A stretch of DNA of 64,000 nt from Antedon bifida. Lineage: Eukaryota > Echinodermata > Crinoidea > Comatulida > Antedonidae. Below are positions 42,853-53,245 of this stretch, piece by piece. Numbering within the stretch: position 1 is the first letter of the stretch; each line of letters opens with the position of its first letter. The translations under genes and the position numbers were made by a program. The DNA lies in contig OY727102.1 in the NCBI GenBank assembly GCA_963402885.1, positions 2,046,001 through 2,110,000 on the forward strand. The letters are read 5' to 3'. The notes below the pieces were generated by a model that saw only the letters and a list, made by a program, of their open reading frames with translations, was not told the origin of the DNA and did not search any database.

Positions 42853-45800
42853 ACTTAAACAAACAAATTCATATGCAACCATTACAGCAAAAGACTCTCT
42901 AAATATTAGTTTTCTCGAATTATTATTTTTTTTATTAGAGGCTTAGGGAGTGTAGTAGAAAGAGTCGCGACTGAGTTACAGTCTTGACACTAGGTCAGGA
43001 TTGAACCCTAGACCATGGGATTGGCAAACACCACCACGTTGTCAGATTCACAGAAATGTGTATGTGTGCTTTTATTTGTGTTCTTTTATCTGCATGCTTT
43101 AATTTGTGTTCTTTTATTTGTGTGCTGTATATGTGTGCTTTTATTTGTATGTTTTATATGTGATCTTACTTACATGCTGTATATGTGTGATTTTATTGTG
43201 CGCTTGCCTTACCTTTAAAGTATTCATGGACATAAAGTTATCCCAACAGTACGCCCTTTCAGCATGGGAACCCATTGCACGTGCCTCTTCCCAACCACGG
43301 AACGCATACACCATCATCAAATGATCACTTTTAGATTCATAAGACAACTTCACTTTCTGGGCATCTGCCTCCTTTTCTTTACCCTAGCATTAAAATCAGA
43401 ACACACTAGTAACACAATCAACAATATCATACAACTTTGACAGATATGGATTAGTATTGAGAACAATATTTAATAATATATAAAGCTTACTGTACACTTA
43501 CCAGTGGAATAAAAAATGGATCTTTGAAGCTGAGAGAAGCAGCAATTGTAAGAATCGGATCCAGACAGCAAAACATTGCTCCAAAAAGGATTAGACGACC
43601 AATTCTTGGCTGGACGGGGAGTCTAGCAAGATGGTAACCAAGTGAGGTCAAATTCTCCGTCTCATCAAGGGCATTCTTTAAATCAAAATAAAATTATGAT
43701 TTTTTTGTTATCATTATGTAAATAATATTATAAATCAATAATAGTTGAAATATTGGCACATATTAAATATTGTTCTTACCATTTGTTTTAGAGCAGTCAG
43801 AGCTAATTCAACTGAACGATCTTCAGGTTTATCCATGGCTTTGTCTAGAAAATTCCTCACAAGTCCAAGTTTCAGGGTCTGTATAAAACATAAAAAGAAA
43901 AACAAATGCATTCAAGTATGGCAAATGTAATGGAGTTGTTGACTAAACTCAATCAAATTCATGCTTTGAGAAAATCCATTTATTAATAACAGTACTTCGT
44001 CCCAATTAGTGTTGATGAGTGTAATCAGGATCTTTTAAACTGGGAAGCGCTAACTGTGAGTTAACTTCATTGAGGCTTTCAAGAGGTGTGCGTACCTAGT
44101 GCTACCTTCCTCAATCTGCTTGGTAAACATAAAAATAAAGGCATTTTATGTTGCTCCAAGCAGCACACATAAACACTCAAGTAATTGTTCTCTGATTCTT
44201 ACCTTGATCTGTAAAGCAACTTCTTCCAAAGGCGTCCTTTGCATTTCTGGCAACTGGTAATCAGTCATCAGACTCTGACGTAGTGTGGAGTACAGATGAT
44301 AACATTCACCGGGTTGAACCCTTCCTGCTCTACCCCTCCGCTGCTTAGCAGCTGCCAGACTAGTCCATTCTGGTTGTAGGGTACTAATATTGTTCTTGAC
44401 ATCAAAATTCTTTTCTTTAACTTTACCAGCGTTTATGACAAACACCACGTCTTCTATGGTGATACTCGTTTCAGCAATATTGGTAGCTATTATAATTTTG
44501 CGGACACCTTTTGGTGGTTTTTGAAACACCTGTGTTGAAATACAAAGAGAAAACATCAATCAAAAACATGGTAGATTAAAATACATCAAAATTAGTAAGC
44601 TCTGTCTACACTATCAAACTAGTTTGAGAAAAAAAGTGTGATGAGCCCAAATATGGTAGTAATATGACATTATTGTGTCCATATATGGGCACATCACATT
44701 TTTTCATAAAGTGTAGACAGAGCTTTAGATAGTTTTCTTATAGAGTTCTTACTTTCTGTGGTGGACTGAGGGAAAGGTACTCTCATAAATGTAAATAAAC
44801 ACTTGAAATGTGTTATATTTAGAATGTTATGAACTGCTTACAACAGTACATAGATACTGGCTGCTGCAGTAACTGTAGTAGAATAATGTTGACATAGTCC
44901 CTTAGTATATTACCTCATGCACCCATATATGGACATGATGATGTCATATCACTACCATATTTAAGCATATCACTACCATATTTGGGCACATCACTCTTTT
45001 TTTTGTCAAACTAGTTTGATAGTGTAGACAGTGCCTTACCTCATGCTGGTTGACGGTAGGCATCATTGAATGCAAAGGAATAATACGATAGTCTCTTGAC
45101 TTGAACATTCTTTGAGTCATCAATTTATCATTCAATTTACTTATCTGATCCCAACCAGGAAGAAACACTAAAATAGCTCCATCCTATAAATAGAATAAAA
45201 CAATGTAAATTTATTTTAATTGTACTTGAATGTTAAATATTTACCATACAGTAGAGCCCCTACCAAGGATACACAGGTCCCAAAAAGTGTCCCCTGAATA
45301 GGGGTTATCCGTAGTGGTAAAACATATCCTTCCCCTTGTACTTTTGGAAAGTGTTTTTATGTAATAGGAGTGTCCCCTGAAAAGGGGTTATCCGTACTGT
45401 TAAAACATATACATCCCCTTGTACTTTTAATTGGAAAGTGTTTATATGTAATATGAGTTTCCCCTGAATAGAGGTGTCCCAAAGTAGGGGTTTCACTCAA
45501 GTATTCAGTATAGTATTAACTGTAGTATTTGTGGAATTTATTCATTATTTTGCTTCTAAATTCTACACCTACTGTACATTTATTCATTTCATCTTTAATT
45601 CGGAATAATTTACATTCATTTAGTTACACACTAGAAACTGTTATAATATACAAATACTCCTTTCGCACTTGGATACAAATAAGTATAGTTTAATGAACTT
45701 ACGCCTTTCTCTCGCACAATGTATAAAATGGTTTGCAATATCATGTCGTAATCTATAACATCATGGTCCATATGCATAAGGCTGTTGACGGTCTCCTCAT

Positions 45801-48800
45801 CCTTTCTAAATAGCAAAACAAAACAAACAAATGTATAAAACTTTACACTATCTATATATCTATACACTACTGTATACGTATATCTTTAATTTACTGGTAC
45901 TGGTACTGGTTCAAATAACCGTCTCACAGAGACATCTGGTAGCCATTGACTTAAAGTTGGCATTTGGATGTGTTACTTTTAAATGTACAGTACGAGAGTG
46001 ACTACTACCAAATTGCACAGTCACAAAACAACTTATAAAACAGTTCATATATACAGTTAAAACATTGCTGGGAATTATAAATTTCTGTTGAAGCAGGCTC
46101 CAATGAAGTTGCATCTAGTAAGTTGACTTTGTTGTACAACTCTATCAAGTACTGATGGTATCTTCCGACCTCTTCGTTTATTTTGTGTTGTGTGAAAAGT
46201 AAGAATTTTTGTAGGATCTTCATTTTCTTTTCTAATTACATATCTGATCCAGTTGAATTGTTGCTTGTAGACATATTCTTCTTTACAAGTGGAGATAAAT
46301 CTTATATTTCTAAATACATAATGTGCTGTAGTTGTATTTGTTAAATGAAATATTTGAAATAATTATGATTATTATTTATATTTAATATTAGCTAGTGCTA
46401 TATCATGTAATTGTTTATTTGTCTTTTTTCTGTTTAGAGGTGTGGTTAAGACAAGTTCTTTTACTTCTAATTTCGATCCCTGAAACAGTCCCTTTTATTG
46501 TATAATTTAATTTACTATAAATTCTTGTTATTTTTTAACTGTTTCAAACAATAATGGAATAATGGATAAAGAAAGTCTACATATATTCTCTTATTTTATG
46601 AAAATGTTAAACAGTATACAAATGAAACATATCTGTTGAAGAGTATAATATAGTATAACACACAAATAAGAACTTACAGTTTTCGTTGTTGAGCTATATA
46701 TTCATCAAACATTTCCTGGTAATCTTGTTGCTTTTTCATTTCTTCTTCTCGTACTTGACGTCCTTTACGAAATTTGACCCAAACAGGCTCAAAGCGTTTG
46801 GTCTTCTCCGGAGGAAAGTATCTAATCATTCAATTGACAAACATAATACAGAAACTATCAAAGGCAATTTTAATTTTAATTAACAATATTAGCAAAAAGA
46901 GGAACAGTTTTTAATTTTATTCATTTCTTTTATTTGTATATATATTTAGGCAAATTTCCAAGGATAACCATAAGCGAATTCCTTCACTATCCTTCATAAA
47001 GGTGGCAATCCCATTCACAAGACAAAAGTATACACAAGATGCTCTACATAAACAAAGTCTTATACAAGTCTTTGGGAGTAGAGTTATAGTGTGTCATTAG
47101 AAAAAATCCTGACACTGACAGGACTTAAACCCAAGACCCTTAGATTAGAAGCCAATGAATTTTAAAAAAGTAAATCTGCTGTACCTAGTGAGTTTCAGTA
47201 CATCCTCAAGAAAATATTCTTGTACTGGAAATGTAAATCCTGGAATATTTAACATCGGACAATTTCCAAAATACTCTGAAAACTTGCTTGCGTTCAATGT
47301 TGCACTCATCAAGATAAGCTTCAAATTGGGCCTAGAACACATAAAATGTGAACACACATAATGTGAATACAGAAAAAGTGAACACACAAAATGTGAACAC
47401 ACAAAATGTGAATTCTAAATTCTTCAAGAGTATTAGGAAATGTATATGTATTGTATCCTATGTAAAAAAAAAATTGTGCTTACCGTTTAGGAAGGATATC
47501 TCTTAACATAATAAGAAGAAAGTCAGAGAGAACATCACGTTCATGAATTTCATCTAGTATCACATGACTTGTACTATTCAAATCGCTGGGAAAAAAGGAA
47601 AAAAATTAATTTTCATACAAACAAAATTCCTTTGGTTAAGTTTAGTTCCTTTAAGATACTAACCTGTCACATTCCATCCATTTCAGTAAGATTCCTGTAG
47701 TACAATAAATGATGCAACCTTGTTGTCTAGGAAACTCAACTTCCAATCGGATTTGGTATCCACAACTGTTACCACGGCCGCAGGGCTCTGCTCTTTCTGC
47801 AGCTACACGTTGTGCAACCTAAGAAATGTTCAACAGAGTAATGTTAAATAGAGGAGCTTTAGGATAAATATTTTATTTTAATATAAGTTCAACATTTAAT
47901 CAAAATAAGAATAATAATAATAATTAAATTTTCACTTACAGATATTGCACTTATTCGTCTAGGTTGTGTACAAACAATTCTGCATAATGAACCTTGACCT
48001 TGCCTTATTTGGTCATCAAGGATGAACTGCGATACCTGTGTTGTTTTTCCACAACCGGTCTCACCACTTAGTACTACCACCTGATTGGAGTTGACGACAT
48101 CTAAAATTTCCTGGAAAACATGAATTACTTTTTAATGCCTAGTGTCAACCAGATGTTGACAAAGCATTTTTGTATTGTCTTGTGAAGTGAGTACCTACTC
48201 ATCTAGTACCCTTTTCACATCTGCATAAATTGTTACAACTTTTAACAACTTGTAACCTGGTTTGAGCTCCTGATTTACGAACCCCGCGAAATCTCGGAAG
48301 GAATGCGTAGTTGCGCGCTATTTGATTGCTAGGATTGGTCGGTTTAATACCAGGGCAATACACGTGCGCGCAGTAAGAACTCGGAACAAAAACATGCTTT
48401 TTATCATTCTGTTTTTCTCCCGAGATTTCACAGGGGTTCCCAGTGAAATCTCGGGAGATTGTATTCACACTATGCAAACCTAGTTACAGCTTGTTACAAG
48501 TTGTTACATTTTGCAGATGTGAAAAGGGTATAAGCCAACAAGCAGTGCTTAGCAACAACACTCATTTGTTGTGCGCAACAATTTTTTAAAACATGATCAT
48601 ACAAGAATTGGGCAAACAAAATCTTGCTTTTCAACAATCATTGACTGCTTCAAAACTAGAATACCTGTTGCATCTTGTAGCTTGGAAGCTTCTGTCTAAA
48701 TTCCTGCATACGTTTATAAACCAAATTATTTTCTTTCGATTCCAACTCCTTCAGGAACATTTCATTTAGTTCTTGATTGTCTCTCAGCTTCTGCGAGTAA

Positions 48801-50022
48801 AATGCTTTATTGCTGTCTGCACTTTTGCTGTTATCTATAGATACACAACCAAGTAATATATTCTAAAATAATTTATAGAATTAAAAAATATGTATATTAT
48901 ATAAATTGAATGTAGATAGTTAAGTAATAAATTAAGATCATTTTATAACTACTGCAAAGTAGCTTTGTATTATGTCTAGTGTATCTAGAAGTGTGATGTG
49001 CCCAAATATGGTATTGATATGCCTACATAATGGTAGTAGTATGACATCATCATGTCCTTATATGGGCACATAAACTTTGACAGTGTAGACAGAGCTGATT
49101 GGTCAGATGTTTTGCCCAACTTTTACTTGCAAATTGTTTTACTGGTGTTTTTAGTATACATTCTGCATGGTATAAATTACAATTTACATCAGAGTAAAGA
49201 AAATATATGACCAATTACTAAATACATTAAACAGTCAATAAGTGTACAATTATTATTATTAAACAGAGAATAAGAAGCTTCTGTGTTTTAAAGTCCACAA
49301 CATAAAATAAGTTGAAAAATCACAAACTGTGCGAGTCTGAAAGGTCATCTCTTGTGTCGTCTGACTTGACATCTGACAACAGACGGTTGATGCGGTTTAT
49401 ATGACTATTCTGCATCACTACAGTCGGTTCCTAAAAAAGAAGGAGGCAGCTTGTTAGAGGGAGCTATTGATTTTTTCAACAGTTTTTATGGATTCTAGAT
49501 CCAAACAATGACCAATGACATTGACACAATACATATCAGGTTTTGGGTCGTCTGGACTAGAATCTACCAAAATTGTGTCGAGAAGCTACAATGAGCTGGC
49601 AAAAAATTAAAAAATTATTAGACAGTCATTGCATCATTTAGGGCGAGACTGAGAGAATAATATTTTTTATGATTTAATTAAACAATTACCCGGTCTATTT
49701 GCTTTTGTTGTGCTTTCGCTCTTTGAGCATACCACATGCCAATCTCTCGACCTTTTAAGCCTGGAGGTGGACCACCTCTGCCACCTCGTCCTCCTCTACC
49801 ACCTCTTCCCCCTCCTCCGCCACCTCTTTCCCCTCCTCCGCCACCTCTTCCCCCTCCTCTGCTGCCCCTTCCTCCTCTGTTACCCCTGTAATCTGCGTCT
49901 CTTCTATCTTCAAATCCTTCAGCTTCACGTCCATAGTGTCTATACCCTCCGTAGCCACGGTTTTCCCTTCTTGGACCACCACCTCCACGTCCTCTCCACG
50001 ACCCATGGCCCTGTTCGGCCAT
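40520..50022 (-). CDS. dhx36: DHX36 (RHAU), G-quadruplex resolving DEIH-box helicase, 19 coding exons
   Basis: DHX36 unwinds DNA and RNA G-quadruplexes. Exons: 50022-49690, 49430-49328, 48834-48665, 48110-47940, 47818-47664, 47585-47484, 47331-47185, 46821-46678, 45805-45703, 45183-45040, 44529-44203, 43878-43780, 43675-43502, 43383-43213, 42797-42698, 42451-42355, 41888-41768, 41348-41193, 40705-40520. The sum is 3003 bases, 1000 codons plus stop (human 1008). Exon 1 has an RGG-rich tract and [12 protein letters not shown], the DHX36-specific quadruplex-binding motif. Motif [10 protein letters not shown] is in exon 4, DEIH in exon 6, [14 protein letters not shown] in exon 7, and motif [10 protein letters not shown] in exon 11. 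The OB-like and C-terminal parts follow, with an acidic end. The exon 2 donor (GTTTGT) is weak. An alternative in-frame ATG lies at 50106. Confidence 0.96.
40795..40927. mobile_element. Palindromic MITE, copy 3 (DHX36 last intron)
   Basis: Same family, AAGCTCTGTCTAC at the left and GTAGACAGAGCTT at the right. TA borders both sides. Confidence 0.75.
40981..41142. mobile_element. Palindromic MITE, copy 4 (DHX36 last intron)
   Basis: Same family, only about 50 bases from copy 3. The inner CCCAAATATGGT block is doubled. Confidence 0.7.
41905..42203. repeat. Partly duplicated repeat in a DHX36 intron
   Basis: A block of about 70 bases (ACAGGGGAAACCCCTATTTA and following) occurs at about 41953 and again at about 42072. 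ATAGGGGTACTACTG near 42186 may be the inverted end of the same element, related to that at 45250. Confidence 0.5.
42505..42662. mobile_element. Palindromic MITE, copy 5 (DHX36 intron)
   Basis: Same family. GAGCTCTGTCTACA on the left and TGTAGACAGAGCTT on the right, more diverged inside. Confidence 0.7.
44597..44725. mobile_element. Palindromic MITE, copy 6 (DHX36 intron)
   Basis: Same family, bordered by TA on both sides; the right arm is shortened. Confidence 0.7.
44919..45037. mobile_element. Palindromic MITE, copy 7, abutting the exon 10 splice donor of DHX36
   Basis: Only part of the left arm is present. The right end runs into the exon 10 donor: on the minus strand the exon ends GAG and continues GTAAGGCACTGTCTACAC, where AGGCACTGTCTACAC is the MITE terminus. 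Confidence 0.65.
45250..45497. mobile_element. MITE-like element with internal tandem copies (DHX36 intron)
   Basis: Ends AGTAGAGCCCCTAC and GTAGGGGTTTCACT are inverted. The body has three related copies of a block beginning GTCCCCTGAATAGGGG, about 80 bases apart. Confidence 0.5.
47337..47413 (+). repeat. Short tandem repeat, about 15-bp unit
   Basis: About five imperfect copies of ACACAAAATGTGAAC, starting just upstream of DHX36 exon 7 on the minus strand. Confidence 0.6.
48207..48530. mobile_element. 324-bp MITE with TACCCTTTTCACATC ends (DHX36 intron 3)
   Basis: The left end TACCCTTTTCACATCTGCA and the right end TGCAGATGTGAAAAGGGTA are perfect inverted repeats. Subterminal parts (GTTACAA blocks) are also inverted. 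A perfect 15-bp hairpin (CTCCCGAGATTTCAC and its complement) occupies 48417-48457. The end sequence resembles that of the 3.3 kb element at 57421. Confidence 0.8.
48961..49096. mobile_element. Palindromic MITE, copy 8 (DHX36 intron 2)
   Basis: Same family; the left end is diverged and the right end GTGTAGACAGAGCT is kept. Confidence 0.6.
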
Positions 50023-50849
50023 ACTTAAAGTTAGACTTCGTCTAAAAGTAGTTGATGATGTAAGCCGACAGTTTCTTAGCAGTGCCAGTGACAAAATATG
50101 TAACATTCGTTGCTCATTCTGAAAAAAATACCAATTTATGATTATGCAGTATATTACAGTAGCACTAGGCCTAGATCATAATGATCAGATTAATAAAATG
50201 GCATAAAGTTTTTAAGATTAAATTAATAATGGCATCAAAATTATTAATTTATCGCTGTACTTTTTTAGGTTTTATAATGCATGAATGGATTATTATTGAT
50301 TGCGTTGGTGAGTCGTTACTTTCTTGGGCGAACTTGACCCCTCAACCTACTATACCACTGCAGCATAGCCTAGTTACCACAGCATAGCAAATAGGCCAGA
50401 CCAAGCTAGGCCTCTCCTTTTAATCTCGCATACAAAATACAATCAACCATGATGGCCTTCTTTTTGCCCTACTTTTAGTTAGTTTACTACCAGCCATCCA
50501 TGCATCATATCTAGGCTAGTACTAGCTAGGCCTAGGCCTACCCTTTATTTCTATACAATTCCATTTACCTCTTATTTTAAACAGTATTAGAATGTTACCA
50601 CAACATAATACGGCGTAGATAGGGTGTGGGTTTAACAGATTTGGAGCATTTCGGTACAGTATCTACAAATTATTTGACAAGTGATTTGGACATTTTGTTA
50701 TCATTAGTTTTTGTGTACTTTTTGCAGCCGGCCACGTTCTTCTAAACGCAATAGCCCGTGACGATTGACCTAAATAAAATACTTGAGTAATACTTCTCTA
50801 CGGAGCGCCATTTATGCCTTTATTTACTTTAGAAATAGTACTACGGTAA
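50023..50849 (-). promoter_or_regulatory. DHX36 5' UTR and upstream region
   Basis: An acceptor-like TTTTTTTCAG on the minus strand ends near 50120, so at least one noncoding 5' exon lies further upstream. Between it and the chosen start lie an out-of-frame ATG at 50118 with a 12-codon frame and an in-frame ATG at 50106. The rest is AT-rich with several AGGCCTAG palindromes and no visible gene. Confidence 0.45.
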
Positions 50850-51433
50850 CTGGTCCAGTGGATCAAATTTGGCACCGGTGGAGCACAGTGATATAGAATT
50901 GAAATAAGTCACTCATTTTATATTTTCGTATGTTAATACACTGAGCTCAATGGACTCAATTTGGCACGAGCGGAGCACAGTGGTATAAAATAAAATGTTA
51001 TATCTCATTCGTAACACTGTGCTCAAGTGGACCCAATTTGGCGCCAGTGGAGTACAGCGATATAACAGAAATAAAGTCACTAAATATTAATATATTTTCG
51101 TATATTAATAAACTGTGCTCAAGTGGACCAAATTTGGCGCCAGTGGAGCACAGTGCTATAAAATAAAAATAAGTTACTGAACTTTAATATCTTTTCGTAT
51201 GTACTGTGCTCAAGTGGACCCAATTTGGCGCCAATGGAGCACAGATAACATGGAAATAAAGTCACAAGTTTCTATTATTTCATTCGTATTAATACACTGT
51301 GCTCAAGTGGACCCAATTTGGTGATAGTGGAGCACAGTGATATGAAATAAAATAAGTCACTGCATTTTAATATTTTTTTTGTATGTACACTGTGCTGCTC
51401 AAATGGACCCAATTTGGTGAACCTATTTGGCAC
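50850..51433 (+). repeat. Degenerate tandem array, about 77-97 bp unit, forward orientation
   Basis: Roughly seven units, each with CTGTGCTCAAGTGGACCCAA, then TTTGGCGCCAGTGGAGCACA, and an AT-rich linker ending in TTTTCGTATG. CTGTGCTC and GAGCACAG form inverted arms, so each unit can fold as a hairpin. Confidence 0.8.
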
Positions 51434-51520
51434 CAGAGGACGATCAAAGCATATTGATCGAAACGTCGAGAAACTCAACAGTTCTTTTCAGAACTAATAT
51501 ACGTGGTGTACCGCAAACTT
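51431..51520 (+). repeat. Dispersed repeat with possible hammerhead-like core, copy 2
   Basis: It matches the minus-strand copy at 32816. It contains a perfect stem CGATCAA/TTGATCG around AGCATA, followed by AAACGTC. Confidence 0.5.
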
Positions 51521-51935
51521 GATATCAACATTTGATTTCGCCATGCAAACCTTCAAACGATATAATATCCTTTGTGTTCCCTTTAGCAGAGTCAATGTTT
51601 AAAATGTCGATGTTGTTAATCTTTACATTAGAAGATTGTTCAAATCATGTAAATAAAACATTTTCCGGGCGGGAACCTAGCTTCCTCTTAGTTTGCAAAA
51701 GTAATCTCGAAAAGAACTCCATGTGGAAAAGAAGCCCACCCAAGAGTACTAAAAATGAAGGAGCACCTCTTTTCGAGATTTTATGGCATTCTATTTATGG
51801 AAAATAATGCCATGCAACTTTGTTTCTGATTTTTTTTAAAAGTCCACTTGTTTAGGCCTAAAATTTACAACCCTCAAAATATCTCTCTTTCAAAAACAAT
51901 ATTTATTTTCAATTCCCAAAAAAAAAAAAAAAAAA

Positions 51936-52013
51936 TCCGTAGAGATTCGAACCCAATCTGCTAGAGCTGAGTGCACCCCAACCTGAGCATTACCCGTTAC
52001 GCTACAAAGTAGT
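51936..52013 (-). repeat. Degenerate tRNA-like sequence, probably a SINE fragment
   Basis: On the minus strand there is an A-box-like D arm (TAGCGTAACGGGTAATGC), a good T arm (AGATT-GGGTTCG-AATCT) and then a long run of T. The acceptor stem does not pair well and the anticodon region is too long. Confidence 0.35.
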
Positions 52014-52109
52014 ACATGACTGAACAGCTGATAATAGTCTATTTATACGTGTATTACGTAATTCATCATTACGTCATAAATATCCTATTAACCTTGTTAA
52101 AACCAAAAT

Positions 52110-52182
52110 GACCAGTTAGCTCAGTCGGCTGAGCGTTGTGTTGACAACACGTATGTCGTGGGTTCGATTCCCATGCTGGTCG
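52110..52182 (+). tRNA. tRNA-Val(GAC)-like cloverleaf, probably a SINE head
   Basis: 73 bases fold with a 7-bp acceptor stem (GACCAGT with GCTGGTC), a D arm GCTC/GAGC, the loop TTGACAA reading anticodon GAC, and a T arm GTGGG-TTCGATT-CCCAT. The anticodon stem has a T-T mismatch at its base. No poly-T terminator follows closely; a SINE-like body does. Confidence 0.35.
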
Positions 52183-52374
52183 GTGGAATAGAGTTAAAGG
52201 TATGCGACCACTGTGTTTGGGGTTCACAGAATTATACGTCCCCCTTTCCACCACACATCATGAGGCGACAACATCAATGCATCTGGTGATGTGCTGGAAA
52301 CGACCCCAAAAGGCTGTGGCAGGGCCTTAGTGCTGAGGCAGGGAGAGCACATTTAACATCTTTTTTTTTATTAA
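52110..52374 (+). mobile_element. tRNA-derived SINE
   Basis: The head contains Pol III A box (TAGCTCAGTCGG) and B box (GGTTCGATTCC) sequences. An unrelated body of about 170 bases, ending GGCAGGGAGAGCACA and a T-rich tail, follows without a gene. Confidence 0.55.
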
Positions 52375-52984
52375 TTTTTTTTTCAACCTGTATTGGATCT
52401 CGTAAATGTTATGTTTGTCGCCCTCAATTTTAAAAGAAATTGAATTTATTTTTATGTGTGGGTGTACAAAACGGTTTGGTATGCCGTGCGTTGTTATGCA
52501 ATGGCTGTACAGGTGTAGTGGGAAAGTGTTAGTCATTCGCGGTCAACACGCGCCACACTGCTAAATTTTGATTTTGTTAATCAATGTTGCTCTGGTAGCG
52601 AATGTCCGATTCATGCAAGATATTGTATTGTAATATGAATAACGTTTATGGTAGTTGGTGTGTATGGCCGCACCGTCCCAAAATAAACATCTTTTAAACA
52701 GATAGTTTGCCTAGATGGTTTTTTATGGTGTTAATTGAGAGTGAAATAAAATAAATTATAGAACATTTGCAAAGATGCCGATTTCTAGATCAATTTTGAA
52801 GCTTAGACTAATTCCGCCGCCGGACTAAGCCTTAGGCATACGAAGTCGAGTTAAAGTAGTAACCCCACCTAAAATTTGAAGTAGCACCTGGATAGTTGAA
52901 ATTTTAACATCATAATTATCATAGGTGATTATGTATATTAATAAGTATAAGTAAAGATATTAACATTCAGTAACTTATTTCTAG

Positions 52985-53245
52985 TTTATATCACTGTGCT
53001 CCACTGGTGCCAAATTGTGTCCACTTGGAGCACAGTGTAACATACGAAAAGATATTGAAACTTAAACGACTTCAAATTAGGTCCACTTGAGCACAGTGTA
53101 TTAACATACGAAAAGATTGAATCTTAAGTGACTTTATTTCTATTTTATATCACTGTGCTCCCCTGGCGCCAAATTGTATCCACTTGAGCACAGTGGTGTA
53201 ACATACGAAAATATTAAAATTGAGTGACTTTATTTCTATTTTATA
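52985..53245 (-). repeat. Degenerate tandem array, reverse orientation of that at 50850
   Basis: About three units with CTGTGCTCCACTGG, then CCAAATTG and CCACTTGAGCACAGTG, the reverse complement of the units at 50850-51433. It abuts the integrase fossil. Confidence 0.75.

Noticed and set aside
46005-46223. Protein-like minus-strand frame ([20 protein letters not shown]) in a DHX36 intron
   Set aside because: DHX36 exons 8 and 9 join in frame without it and align with the human protein without a gap. It may be a fragment of another gene or element, but I cannot place it.
52110-52182. Functional tRNA-Val gene
   Set aside because: A mismatch in the anticodon stem, a SINE-like body downstream and no close terminator make a SINE head more likely; kept at low confidence.
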